Source: Bacillus chungangensis (lineage in GTDB: Bacteria > Bacillota > Bacilli > Bacillales > Bacillaceae_C). From it: a stretch of 64,000 nt of DNA. The DNA lies in assembly GCF_030812995.1 (NCBI RefSeq), contig NZ_JAUSTT010000003.1, positions 124,001 to 188,000 of the forward strand. The letters run 5' to 3'. This document shows positions 52,653 through 64,000 of this stretch, in pieces. The stretch's first letter is position 1. Each line of letters starts with the position of its first letter. A program made the translations under genes and the position numbers. The notes under the pieces are model-generated. The model ran no database searches, was not told where the DNA came from, and saw only the letters and a program-made list of their open reading frames with translations.

Positions 52653-53621
52653 TTGATGAATCATGAATATGCTGCAAAAGGAATGATAAAAGTGACTGAT
52701 TATCGTCAAGTTTATGACAAATTATTAGCAATTGTAGATAAAAATAATATAAAAATTGATGAATATTTAAAAGAACATACGTACACAAGACTAGGCGGGA
52801 AAGCCGATTTGTTTGTTACACCAGCAAATTATGAAGAAGTTCAGCGCATTGTTCAATTTGCGAAACAAGAAAGCATTGATTTCACATTATTAGGAAATGG
52901 CTCGAATTTAATTGTCAGAGATGGTGGTATTCGCGGTATCGTCATCACACTAAAAAATCTCACTGCTATTACAACGAATGACAATCATATCATTGCGCAG
53001 AGCGGCGCTGCAATTATAGATACATCAAGAGCAGCATTAAGTGCAAAATTATCTGGTTTAGAATTTGCATGCGGAATTCCTGGGACAGTAGGCGGAGCTT
53101 TATTTATGAATGCTGGTGCGTATGGCGGTGAAATAAAAGATGTGTTAGATTACTGTATTGTCGTGGATCGCAACGGAGAATTAAAGAAACGAAAAGCAGT
53201 CGAATTAGAACTTGCTTATCGTACAAGTAATATTGCAGAAAACGGCGATATCGTTCTTGAAGCTGCATTTCATTTGCAGCCAGGCGATTATGATGATATT
53301 AAAGCTGTAATGGATGATCTCACTTATCGCCGGGAATCGAAGCAGCCTTTAGAATATCCCTCATGTGGAAGTGTATTCAAACGGCCTCCTGGCTATTTTG
53401 CTGGAAAACTGATACAAGATAGCGGCCTTCAAGGCAAAAGAATTGGCGGCGCCGAAGTTTCAACAAAACATGCTGGTTTTATCGTTAACAAAGACAATGC
53501 GACTGCAGAAGATTATATCGCTTTAATTAAATTCGTTCAAAAAACGGTAAAAGAAAAGTTTGATGTTACACTTGAACGAGAAGTAAAGATAATCGGAGAT
53601 GATGTAAAATCATCCGAATAA
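52653..53621 (+). CDS. murB: UDP-N-acetylenolpyruvoylglucosamine reductase MurB
   Basis: A 322-residue FAD enzyme that makes UDP-N-acetylmuramate for peptidoglycan. FAD-binding motifs are seen at [31 protein letters not shown] and [20 protein letters not shown]. The catalytic Ser is in [10 protein letters not shown] near residue 240. [16 protein letters not shown] closes the type II MurB pattern. A GTG at 52692 has AAAGGA at better spacing than the first ATG, so the protein may begin 13 residues later. It is not in a dcw cluster, as is common for stand-alone Bacillus murB copies. Confidence 0.92.
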   Translation: MMNHEYAAKGMIKVTDYRQVYDKLLAIVDKNNIKIDEYLKEHTYTRLGGKADLFVTPANYEEVQRIVQFAKQESIDFTLLGNGSNLIVRDGGIRGIVITLKNLTAITTNDNHIIAQSGAAIIDTSRAALSAKLSGLEFACGIPGTVGGALFMNAGAYGGEIKDVLDYCIVVDRNGELKKRKAVELELAYRTSNIAENGDIVLEAAFHLQPGDYDDIKAVMDDLTYRRESKQPLEYPSCGSVFKRPPGYFAGKLIQDSGLQGKRIGGAEVSTKHAGFIVNKDNATAEDYIALIKFVQKTVKEKFDVTLEREVKIIGDDVKSSE

Positions 53622-53708
53622 TATTGTCTAAAACTGTATAAGAATGTTATCATAACAGCTATTACTAAATGCAATTTTAGACCTCTCTTTTTAGCAAATG
53701 TATAGGAT

Positions 53709-54434
53709 GTGGATAAATTGAAGCGTATACTAGCTATCAGCGATATACACGGCTGTTATGATGAATTCAAACAAATGCTGACATTAGTAGATTATGATTC
53801 CGCTGTCGATCAGCTCATATTATTAGGGGATTATGTTGATAGAGGAAAAGATAGCAAGCAAGTTGTTATATCAATCAAAGAATTAGTGGAAGAACAAAAT
53901 GCCATTGCTATCAAAGGTAATCATGATCAAATGTTATGTGATTGGCTCGATAACCCGGAAGAGCATCGAGAAAGATATTTTAGAAATGGCGGCATCGAAA
54001 CGATTAAATCGTTCCTTCAAGAGGTTAAGGAAGAAAATGCCAATACTGAACATATACAATGGGCCAAGCAGATTGCTGAAGCAAACAAAGAAATCATTGA
54101 TTTTCTTAAAAACTTGCCATTATACTATGAGACTGAAGATTATGTATTTGTCCATGCAGGAATAGACCCAGCGCAAGAGGATTGGAAGCTATCAACTGAA
54201 AGAGATTTCATTTGGATTAGAGAACCTTTTTTGCATCAGCATCACCCTTTTAAACAAACATTTATTCATGGACATACACCGACGATTATGCTGCACGATA
54301 AACCGGATATTTTTTACGACGATAAAAAAATCTGTATCGACGGTGCTTGTGCTTATGGACATCAATTGAATTGTTTAGAAATAAAAAATGGGGAGTATAA
54401 GCAGTATATGGTCAAAAAAATAGAAGAAGTTTAA
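53709..54434 (+). CDS. Metallophosphoesterase (PrpE/ApaH-like serine/threonine phosphatase family)
   Basis: A 241-residue protein with the full calcineurin-type metal site: SDIHGC (near residues 11-16), LGDYVDRG (near 39-46), KGNHDQM (near 69-75), VFVHAGI and FIHGHTPT. It probably hydrolyses phosphoproteins or dinucleoside polyphosphates. The open frame starts at GTG 53709. A TTG nine bases later has better spacing to AGGATG. It lies 87 bases after murB and may be co-transcribed with it. Confidence 0.88.
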   Translation: MDKLKRILAISDIHGCYDEFKQMLTLVDYDSAVDQLILLGDYVDRGKDSKQVVISIKELVEEQNAIAIKGNHDQMLCDWLDNPEEHRERYFRNGGIETIKSFLQEVKEENANTEHIQWAKQIAEANKEIIDFLKNLPLYYETEDYVFVHAGIDPAQEDWKLSTERDFIWIREPFLHQHHPFKQTFIHGHTPTIMLHDKPDIFYDDKKICIDGACAYGHQLNCLEIKNGEYKQYMVKKIEEV

Positions 54435-54472
54435 ACGAATACAATTGCTACATTTCTCTAAATGCAAAATAA

Positions 54473-54521
54473 AAAAAACGAACCGTCAAACAGGTATGAC
54501 CTTTTTGGCGGTTCGTTTTTT
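54473..54521. terminator. Bidirectional terminator between phosphatase and GH1 genes
   Basis: AAAAAACGAACCG and CGGTTCGTTTTTT pair around a loop containing TCAAA/TTTGG. It is symmetric, with A and T runs, and serves both convergent genes. Confidence 0.9.
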
Positions 54522-54526
54522 ATGTT

Positions 54527-56192
<1,666 letters not shown>

Positions 56193-56224
56193 AAACTTTG
56201 CCAGCTTATCCGCCATTCATTTCA

Positions 56225-58014
<1,790 letters not shown>

Positions 58015-58119
58015 TGTATGTCACCTCATCATCGTTTCAAACTTTTAGTTTGATAGTAATTTTAATTTAATGAATATTCATTCTTTTTATTTTCTAAAAT
58101 GAGTTATTCCTACCCTCTG

Positions 58120-59361
58120 TTATTCATCAGCAGCGTTTAATTCATTCTTTTTTTCCTGCATATCATAAGCCTTAAAGAATGGGAAGAAAATAGCAAAGGC
58201 TACGACGAATAGAACAGCAGCCAGAATAATGGCTCTCCAGTCTTGAGTTGCTAAGTAGGAAGATATCGGAAATGGTATATACCACAACATAAATGTCTTC
58301 GTAGGAATACTGACTAACCCTAAGTGCAATGTCCAATAGGTGATGCTTGGAATAATAATCGCGCATAACCATAATGGAATCATTAAGAATGGATTAAATA
58401 CTACTGGCGCACCAAATATTAATGGTTCATTGATGTTAAAAATAGAGGGAACGATAGTTGCACGCCCAATCGCTTTCAAGCGCATCGATTTGGCAAATAG
58501 AACCATCATGATCACCAATGGCAATGTCGTCCCCATCCCTCCCATACTAGTAAAAGCATAAAGTGTCTCCATTACCGCAATATTTGAAGGGGTTCCTCCC
58601 GCAGCTGCAACACTTGCATTCTCTGCGAGTCCTGATAGATACACTGGATATATAACTGGCATCATTACCCAGCCGCTAATACCAAATGTATAGAGAAAGG
58701 CTGGAATAAATACTGACAGGACAAAACCTGGGTAGCTTTGAACAATATTAGATAATGGTTTAAAAATTGCTAATATGACATCAAAGAAATCAATATTGCC
58801 TTGGACTCCTATTAACCATCCAACTAGCATAATGAGTGTAATTGGAATTAAAGTATCAAACCAAGTAATAATAAAGTCGGGCATCGTAGAATCTTCAGAG
58901 AAAAAGGAGAACCTAGAGAATAGCACTAACACAAACCCGACAAATAATCCTACAATCAAGGAAAGAAACATCCCTGTTGCTCCAAAACGCTCTAGTATAA
59001 ATTGTACTTTTCCTCCTTCAATCATTACTGGCGACAATAAAAAAAGGTAAAGTGATATACCAGTTGCACCCGCTATCAACTTTTTATTGTCAAATTTCTT
59101 CTTTTCCATAATGAAGTAAGGGACAAGAAACGCTACAAATAATCCTAATAATCCAAATGTAAATGTATTGATTAATGAAAAGTCAGGCATCCATGTAAAC
59201 ATTTCATTTAATAAAGAAATAATGGTAACGAGCGACCCTACAAGTATTAATGGAAGAATGGTCATCACTGCATCTTGAATCGATGAAACCCAAACATTTT
59301 TCGTGATCTTATTTACCTTAGGAGTAAAAGATTCATTCATGAATTTCATAATTCTATCCAT
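58120..59361 (-). CDS. PTS cellobiose-type EIIC component
   Basis: A 413-residue membrane permease of the lactose/cellobiose EIIC family, starting MDRIMKFMNESFTPKVNKI. It has about ten membrane helices. The substrate-site signature FNINEPLIFGAPVVFNPFLM lies near 305-325, and GMGTTLPLVIM near 275-285. It translocates and presents the beta-glucoside for phosphorylation by IIB. It lies six bases after the IIB gene. Confidence 0.92.
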   Translation of the reverse strand: MDRIMKFMNESFTPKVNKITKNVWVSSIQDAVMTILPLILVGSLVTIISLLNEMFTWMPDFSLINTFTFGLLGLFVAFLVPYFIMEKKKFDNKKLIAGATGISLYLFLLSPVMIEGGKVQFILERFGATGMFLSLIVGLFVGFVLVLFSRFSFFSEDSTMPDFIITWFDTLIPITLIMLVGWLIGVQGNIDFFDVILAIFKPLSNIVQSYPGFVLSVFIPAFLYTFGISGWVMMPVIYPVYLSGLAENASVAAAGGTPSNIAVMETLYAFTSMGGMGTTLPLVIMMVLFAKSMRLKAIGRATIVPSIFNINEPLIFGAPVVFNPFLMIPLWLCAIIIPSITYWTLHLGLVSIPTKTFMLWYIPFPISSYLATQDWRAIILAAVLFVVAFAIFFPFFKAYDMQEKKNELNAADE

Positions 59362-59367
59362 TATTGA

Positions 59368-59682
59368 TTACCCCTCCGTTTCAATTAATTCCATAATCAA
59401 ATCCACTGCTTTGTTGCCGTCAAGCGTTCCATAAACATTTTGAGGAATAATTGCGACTTTAATATGATAAGCACTTACTTTTTCTTCCAATTCATTCTCC
59501 ATATATTTAAGATGCGGTCCTATCAATAACACGTCTATTTTATCCAAGTACTCCCCGAGCTGTGATTCACTTTTGGCTTGGACCGACATCTCGATACCCC
59601 TTTTCTTACTTGCTTTACGAATTGCTTGAGCCATAAAGCCACTTGATGCACCTGCGCCACAAATTAAAAGAACATTTTTCAT
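59368..59682 (-). CDS. PTS lactose/cellobiose-type EIIB component
   Basis: A 104-residue phosphocarrier. The ATG at 59682 has AAGGAGG at good spacing. The ATG six bases earlier is too close. The phosphorylated Cys is C8 in LLICGAGASSGFMAQ. It is the first gene of the operon behind the palindrome-promoter element at 59759-59788. Confidence 0.9.
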   Translation of the reverse strand: MKNVLLICGAGASSGFMAQAIRKASKKRGIEMSVQAKSESQLGEYLDKIDVLLIGPHLKYMENELEEKVSAYHIKVAIIPQNVYGTLDGNKAVDLIMELIETEG

Positions 59683-59758
59683 TGTCATTTCCTCCTTGAA
59701 TTGAGTTGTACTCTTTTTGTACTTTTAGTATGGCATTTCAAAAAATACATAGCCAACA

Positions 59759-59788
59759 AAAAAGTTTCCTACCCTTAGGAAACTTTTT
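59759..59788 (-). promoter_or_regulatory. Palindrome plus promoter of the cellobiose-type PTS operon
   Basis: Arms AAAAAGTTTCCTA (59759-59771) and TAGGAAACTTTTT (59776-59788) flank four bases. On the minus strand the palindrome runs into TTGTTGGCT and, 18 bases later, CATACT, a weak promoter. The same arrangement occurs upstream of the YczE-like gene (60464-60491). It may be the operator of the LicR-type activator. Because the hairpin is followed by T residues on the minus strand, termination of the YczE-like transcript is an alternative or added role. Confidence 0.7.
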
Positions 59789-59801
59789 AGATATAGAAAC
59801 A

Positions 59802-60395
59802 TCATCTTGCTCTATTCAACCTATTAAGTGTTATTTCAATAAGAGGGCCTGTTAGGAAAATACATAGGAACGTTCCTAAACCGAATTTCCCCCCAAGCAT
59901 AATCCCAATCACTACTAATAAAGCATCCAATACGATCCGAGTTGATTTAAGCGAAACACATCGCTTTTCCGAAAAGTAAATCATGAGGCCTTCAAGCGGC
60001 CCCGCTCCAGTATTTGTATAAAGATAAAGGGCAATCCCTCCACTAAAAGCGATCACTCCTGCTAATGCCATGATAATACTAGGAATAAATGCTATAAAAG
60101 AGAAGTTTAATGTTAAAAACATATTAATAAAAAAGCCGCAGCCGACACTATAAATGATGCTGCCTACCCCGATATTTTTAGAATCCAATAAATAATTAAT
60201 CATTAATAGAGAAACACTAAACAACTGACTGGCAGTGCCAAACCTAATAGGGATAAACTGAAGCCATCCTAATAAAAATGTACTAATCGGGTCTGCCCCA
60301 ATGTTTGCTATTAAGATAAGCGCGACCCCAAAAGCAGTAATGATGGTTCCGATAACGACTAATCCGTATTTTAAGCAGATACTTTTCATTTCCAA
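59802..60395 (-). CDS. YczE/YyaS-type integral membrane protein
   Basis: A 197-residue protein with five or six membrane helices. The first helix VIGTIITAFGVALILIANIGADP and the later YTNTGAGPLEGLMIYFSE are characteristic of the YczE/YitT-like family (first stretch cited in part as GVALILIANIGADP). The function is unknown. Because the same palindrome-promoter element precedes it and the PTS operon, it is probably co-regulated with beta-glucoside use, which is not usual for this family. Confidence 0.8.
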   Translation of the reverse strand: MEMKSICLKYGLVVIGTIITAFGVALILIANIGADPISTFLLGWLQFIPIRFGTASQLFSVSLLMINYLLDSKNIGVGSIIYSVGCGFFINMFLTLNFSFIAFIPSIIMALAGVIAFSGGIALYLYTNTGAGPLEGLMIYFSEKRCVSLKSTRIVLDALLVVIGIMLGGKFGLGTFLCIFLTGPLIEITLNRLNRAR

Positions 60396-60463
60396 TATCC
60401 TCTCTTCTTCATTTTACATATTTGAAAGAGAGTATTTCATGATACATATATCCACGCCAACAA

Positions 60464-60491
60464 AAAAATTTCCTACCCCTAGGAAATTTTT
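60464..60491 (-). promoter_or_regulatory. Palindrome plus promoter of the YczE-like gene
   Basis: Arms AAAAATTTCCTA (60464-60475) and TAGGAAATTTTT (60480-60491) flank CCCC. On the minus strand it continues TTGTTGGCG and, 18 bases after TTGGCG, AATACT. Spacing from palindrome to TTGGC is identical to the copy at 59759-59788. Confidence 0.7.
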
Positions 60492-60539
60492 GAACGATAT
60501 CTATTTTTATAAATAATATTATAATTAAGATAGGATATG

Positions 60540-60744
60540 ATAAAGTGAAACTTCCATCAGTGGGGTTTTCTCTTATCCCTCTCAACCTAAATGGCGGTGT
60601 CCTTGCAAAAAAGAAAACGCTTTTTTCGTGAGATGCTGATTGAAGAAGCTTTTCTTATTCTGCGCATCTGAGCCAATCAGATTTTTAAGCAGAAACGGAA
60701 TAGATGGCAAGGAGCTTGACTTGCCAGTTAGATTGAGGAATAAA
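60540..60744 (+). repeat. Structured dispersed repeat, copy F (degenerate)
   Basis: Begins ATAAAGTGAAACTTCC, with a reduced left hairpin (AGTGGGGTTTTCTC). The internal module is GAAAACGCTTTTTTCGTGAG, then GAGCCAATCAGATTTT, and the right part is rewritten (TGGCAAGGAGCTTGACTTGCC). It ends GGAATAAA. It lies 30 bases before the LicR-type gene and may carry or displace its promoter. Confidence 0.7.
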
Positions 60745-60774
60745 AAAATGCCTATACTCTAAGGAGGATGTGGT

Positions 60775-62679
60775 ATGAAAAAAGAAAAGAAAGATGCTTT
60801 TCTTAACTATTTAGCATCGCAAAATGGCTGGAGCACTGCAAGCAATCTAGCAAGTTATCTTAAAGTATCTACTAGAACTATACGCAATTATGTGAATGAA
60901 ATTAATAAAGAAAAGAAACTGATATCCTCATCGCAAGAGGGATATAAATTAAGTAATTGGAAAGAGAAAGGTTCTTTTTCAATCAGCAACGATACACCTT
61001 CCAAACGAATGAATATAATTCTGAAGGAGCTTATTATTCATACCGAAGGATTAGATATTTTTGACTTAAGTGAAAAAATATTTGTTAGTATTTCAACAAT
61101 TGAAAACGATGTGGTAAATGCAAATAACATCATAAAGCCCTTTCATTTAAAAATTAGGCATAAAAAAGATAGGATAACATTAATTGGAAATGAAACAGCG
61201 AAGCGAAAGTTAATGAGTCATATTATTTCACAAGAAACATCTAGAGATTTTTTAAGTATGAAAACAGTGCAAGCGGCATATAAAGAATACAATATATCAC
61301 ATTTAAAAGAGAATATCGTTTCAATATTAAGTAGGTATAACTTGTTTGTCAATGAATATACAATGAATAATATTTTATTGCACTTAGTTATTACAATCGA
61401 CAGAATTAAAAAAAATAATACCGTTACCCAAAACTTACAATTAAAAAATTTAAAAGGCAATTTAGAAATGAATGCTGCTAAAGATATTGCTGAGATAATT
61501 GAAAAGCAGTATAACATTACTTTTAATGAAGCTGAAAGATACTATTTGGTTCTACTGCTATCTAGTAAAACGACGATTTTAAATTTTAAGTCGTTAACTC
61601 CAGAAACTTTAACAAATTACCTTGATGAACATTATGTTCAGCTTGCAAAAGCTCTCTTAGATAAAGTACATGAATCTTATTATATTGATATATACGATGA
61701 TGAATTTTTTGTTAAATTTACACTCCATATTCGAAATTTAATCTTTAGAGCAAAAAATAACCAAATCGCGAAAAATCCTTTAACTTATAAATTAAAGGAT
61801 TCATATCCGTTAATTTATGAAATAGCTGTTTTCATTTCTAATGAAATGCAAAAAATTGAAGACATTGTGATCAAAGAAGATGAAATTGCATATATCGCAT
61901 TTCATATTGGCTCTTTTTTTGAAAGAAAAAAAGAGCTGGAAAACAAAATTTTATGTGCTGTAGTTTGTCCTAATTATTACGATATGCAAATGCAGCTTGT
62001 TCAAAAACTTGAGGATAAATTCCGAGGTTCGATTGAAATTATTCAAATATCAGCAGAAGCAAATGATCTTACACTTACAGATAATATTGAATTAATTATT
62101 ACGACACTTCCGATAAAAACGGAACAAATTCCTTCTATATTTGTACATCCTTATATAACAGAAGTCGATTATGACCATATTCAAAATCAGCTTTTAAAGC
62201 TAAGTGAAAGAAAAGCGATCATCAAGGTTAAAAATTACCTTGAAATGTTCTTTAATGAAGAATTATTCATGAAAAATATTTATTTAAAAAGCCATGAAGA
62301 ATATATTAAGTATATGTCGCAACTGCTATATGAAAAGAAATATGTCAATGCCGATTACAGTGATTCTGTTTTAGAACGTGAAAAAATGTCTTCAACTGCT
62401 TTTAATAATTATGTTGCAGTTCCACATTCTATGAAGATGGATGCATTAAAAACAGGGATTTGCATCATTATTAATGATAAACCAGTAAAATGGGGAGAAG
62501 AAACGGTGCAAATCATCACCATGATCGCAATTAATAAAAGAGAACGAAATATATTTAGCAACGTTTTCGAGAGCTTTATCAATATATTATCTGAATGGGA
62601 AAATGTAAAGGAATTAGCAAAAGCGACTAATTATAAAGACTTTATGAACAAAATCGCTTATTTAATGGAGAAAATATAA
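60775..62679 (+). CDS. LicR/CelR-type PRD transcriptional activator of the cellobiose-type PTS
   Basis: A 634-residue regulator with RBS AAGGAGG. N-terminal helix-turn-helix segments (WSTASNLASYLKVSTRTIRNYVN near 19-41, cited in part as LKVSTRTIRNYVN) are followed by two PRD domains (about 175-285 and 290-395). An EIIB-like segment (ILCAVVCPNYYDMQM) and a C-terminal EIIA-like domain with H in YVAVPHSMKMD complete it. It is transcribed divergently from the YczE-like gene and PTS operon and is their likely activator. Phosphorylation by the PTS would adjust its activity. Confidence 0.88.
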   Translation: MKKEKKDAFLNYLASQNGWSTASNLASYLKVSTRTIRNYVNEINKEKKLISSSQEGYKLSNWKEKGSFSISNDTPSKRMNIILKELIIHTEGLDIFDLSEKIFVSISTIENDVVNANNIIKPFHLKIRHKKDRITLIGNETAKRKLMSHIISQETSRDFLSMKTVQAAYKEYNISHLKENIVSILSRYNLFVNEYTMNNILLHLVITIDRIKKNNTVTQNLQLKNLKGNLEMNAAKDIAEIIEKQYNITFNEAERYYLVLLLSSKTTILNFKSLTPETLTNYLDEHYVQLAKALLDKVHESYYIDIYDDEFFVKFTLHIRNLIFRAKNNQIAKNPLTYKLKDSYPLIYEIAVFISNEMQKIEDIVIKEDEIAYIAFHIGSFFERKKELENKILCAVVCPNYYDMQMQLVQKLEDKFRGSIEIIQISAEANDLTLTDNIELIITTLPIKTEQIPSIFVHPYITEVDYDHIQNQLLKLSERKAIIKVKNYLEMFFNEELFMKNIYLKSHEEYIKYMSQLLYEKKYVNADYSDSVLEREKMSSTAFNNYVAVPHSMKMDALKTGICIIINDKPVKWGEETVQIITMIAINKRERNIFSNVFESFINILSEWENVKELAKATNYKDFMNKIAYLMEKI

Positions 62680-62865
62680 AGTTTATCATTCATAGCAGAA
62701 GCTTAAATAGTAAAGCAATCATCTATTTCCGATAACAAGAGTAAATTTTAAGGAACAAACTTCTTTAGATAAGGGTATTTAAAGAAGTGTTAATATGTAG
62801 CCTTTATAAATAATTTATTTTAACCTCTTTTATAATGCGAGGGAAAATTGATTTTAAAAACTTTG
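62680..62865. other. Gap after the LicR-type gene
   Basis: No gene. ACTTCTTTA and TAAAGAAGT (62765-62794, approximate) form an inverted repeat that could end the LicR-type transcript, although no T run follows. Confidence 0.4.
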
Positions 62866-63197
62866 ATAAAGTGAAACTTCCATCAATGGGGGTTTTCTCT
62901 CATCCCCCACTGACAAGAAGTAGAACAAAGGCTAAGATCGCAACGAAAAGGAAACCCGCTTTTCTTCGTGCGATGTATCGCTGCCGAAGCTTTCCTTGTC
63001 CTGTTGCAACGCCTTTGTGACCGACATCCTCGAAAAAGAAACGCACTTTTTCTTCGTGCGATGTTGATTCAAGAAGTTTTCCTTATCCTGTCGACCCGAA
63101 CCAATCGGACATTTGCTGGCAGTTTTCCCCACCTAGCGATTCTGATTCCTCTTACTCCCCGAGGTGGGGGGCTTACTGCCAGTTAGATGTGGATAAA
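62866..63197 (+). repeat. Structured dispersed repeat, copy G (longest complete copy)
   Basis: 332 bases from ATAAAGTGAAACTTCC to GATGTGGATAAA. The left hairpin is imperfect (ATGGGGG/CCCCCACT) and the right hairpin is intact (CCCCACCT/AGGTGGGG inside CTGGCAGT/ACTGCCAG). Two internal modules lie in tandem: ACAAAGGC ... GCCTTTGT enclosing AAAGGAAACCCGCTTTTC, then GACA ... TGTC enclosing GAAAAAGAAACGCACTTTTTC. It is followed closely by a poly-A/poly-T hairpin. Confidence 0.88.
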
Positions 63198-63198
63198 C

Positions 63199-63256
63199 GA
63201 AAAAAAGAAAAAGTTTGTTCGCATAAATTGATCAAAACAGGCTTTTTCTTTTTTTC
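63199..63256. terminator. A/T-rich hairpin before the MarR gene end
   Basis: GAAAAAAAGAAAAAG (63199-63213) and CTTTTTCTTTTTTTC (63242-63256) are exact reverse complements. It lies 45 bases past the MarR stop codon and is a likely terminator for the leftward MarR gene. Confidence 0.7.
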
Positions 63257-63301
63257 ATTTTAACAAGACTTGCAAAAAAGAATGAATTATTTTCAGCAAC
63301 T

Positions 63302-63754
63302 TCAATACTCCCTCTTTTTTCCTTTTTTAACCAACTCCCAATCTATCTCCACATTCTTCCTCATTCTTCGTATGAGATGATATATTAGGTCTATTTCTTC
63401 TTGCGAAAATCCAGAGAGGGCAACTTTATTAGAATGTTCATCTTCTCTATTTAAGAATGGATATATTTCTGCTCCCTTTTCAGTGGGATATAGTCGCTTT
63501 ATTTTTTTATTATCGGGGTCATTTCTTTTTTTGATCAATCCTTGCGCTTCAAGTTTCTTAATAGCACGAGAGGCTGTTGTACGATCAACTTTTATCATTT
63601 CTGCCAATTTATCTTGGATGATTCCATGATTTTCGCATATCCGCACAAGGTACAAATATTGGCCTTTTGATAGTCCTAATTCTTTGAATTCTATGTTGCT
63701 TATAGATTCCAAGCATCTTGCAATCATACCAATTTCGCGAAGAATTTCCTTCAT
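63302..63754 (-). CDS. MarR-family transcriptional regulator
   Basis: A 150-residue winged-helix regulator with RBS AAGGAGGG. The recognition region is DKLAEMIKVDRTTASRAIKKLEAQGLI (in two parts, residues about 48-74), followed by the wing NDPDNKKIKRLYPTEKG. No cysteine lies where OhrR-type sensors have one. The target gene is not in the window to the left, so it may lie to the right or be only itself. A perfect palindrome overlaps its start region. Confidence 0.88.
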   Translation of the reverse strand: MKEILREIGMIARCLESISNIEFKELGLSKGQYLYLVRICENHGIIQDKLAEMIKVDRTTASRAIKKLEAQGLIKKRNDPDNKKIKRLYPTEKGAEIYPFLNREDEHSNKVALSGFSQEEIDLIYHLIRRMRKNVEIDWELVKKGKKREY

Positions 63755-63768
63755 TGCGACCCTCCTTT

Positions 63769-63820
63769 TTGTTGCATTTGCAACAATTTTACCTTATACT
63801 ATTAAAAACGTTTAAGTCAA
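63769..63820 (-). promoter_or_regulatory. MarR promoter and operator
   Basis: TTGTTGCATTTGCAACAA (63769-63786) is a perfect 8-2-8 palindrome directly upstream of the RBS. On the minus strand TTGACT (63815-63820) and TATAAG (63793-63798) form a promoter with 16-base spacer just before it. Binding there would block transcription, consistent with autorepression. Confidence 0.75.
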
Positions 63821-63839
63821 GTATGCCGCTTCTATGTAA

Positions 63840-64000
63840 ATAAAGTGAAACTTCCATCAGTGGGGGTTTTCTCTCATCTCCCACTGATGGGAGGTAGAAC
63901 AAAGGCTAAGGCCGCAACGTCCTCGAAAAGGAAACCGCTTTTCTTCGTGCGATGTATCGCTGCCGAAGCTTTCCTTATCCTGTTGCAACGCCTTTGTGAC
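63840..64000 (+). repeat. Structured dispersed repeat, copy H (cut by window end)
   Basis: Begins ATAAAGTGAAACTTCC. The left hairpin is CAGTGGGGG/TCCCACTG, and the first internal module (ACAAAGGC ... GCCTTTGT) is almost identical to that in copy G. It continues beyond the right edge. Confidence 0.85.

Noticed and set aside
62835-63186. Open frames over repeat copy G
   Set aside because: Same reason: the reading frames follow the repeat structure and have no RBS.

Overview
The window looks like chromosomal DNA of a low-GC Gram-positive bacterium of the family Bacillaceae. The evidence is the low GC (roughly 35-37 percent by eye), AGGAGG-type ribosome binding sites, GTG and TTG starts, a Rap-Phr pair, S-box and purine riboswitches, YdbS/YdbT, YoaP-type acetyltransferases, and two phosphotransferase (PTS) operons with PRD-domain regulators. 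The species cannot be named from this sequence. I see no rRNA, tRNA or CRISPR array.

Layout. 1-6.0 kb: a C4-dicarboxylate/citrate-type sensor kinase running off the left edge, ydbS-ydbT, a nucleotidyltransferase and an Mta-like MerR regulator. 6.1-8.9 kb: an S-box (SAM-I) riboswitch with its terminator in front of two flavin monooxygenase-type genes, probably for organosulfur scavenging, with visibly higher GC than their neighbours. 9-17 kb: decayed and mobile DNA (IS1182-type remnant, a LysE fragment next to an IS200/IS605 element with intact tnpB and broken tnpA, a collapsed ECF sigma/DUF4179 pair), together with rap-phr, a TetR regulator and two tandem YoaP-like genes. 17-26.3 kb: an acyltransferase/DUF6320 pair, a guanine-type riboswitch over an NCS2 permease and a phosphoribosyltransferase, and an MFS-amidase operon with a near-consensus sigma-54 promoter and a divergent sigma-54 activator.

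26.5-31.3 kb: the most unusual locus, a four-gene operon of argininosuccinate-lyase-like enzyme, threonine-kinase-like GHMP kinase, PLP cysteine-synthase-like enzyme and ATP-grasp ligase. Its logic matches the route to 2,3-diaminobutyrate (or 2,3-diaminopropionate) followed by amide ligation, that is, a compact and possibly undescribed natural-product pathway. 32.6-40.4 kb: a Fur-box-preceded ferredoxin/flavodoxin reductase, a MarR plus short UvrA-like ATPase pair with palindromic operators, an Fe(II)/2-oxoglutarate amino-acid hydroxylase beside an EamA exporter, and a second EamA transporter.

42.6-49.6 kb: a galactitol-type PTS operon (PRD regulator, IIA, IIB, IIC, PfkB kinase, two class II aldolases of which one is frameshifted). 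50-54.4 kb: two acetyltransferases, a TetR gene whose operator lies inside its own promoter, murB and a PrpE/ApaH-like phosphatase. 54.5-62.7 kb: a cellobiose-type PTS operon with two GH1 phospho-glycosidases that both have Gln in place of the acid/base Glu, a YczE-like membrane protein, twin palindromic promoter elements and a divergent LicR-type regulator. The right end holds a MarR gene with a perfect operator.

Eight copies of one structured repeat (A-H, about 158-330 bp) are scattered through the window. They have conserved ends and two terminal hairpins. The internal stems differ between copies but keep pairing. They resemble non-autonomous IS200/IS605-type elements or a mobile structured RNA. 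They occur upstream of genes, inside an operon and at the right edge.
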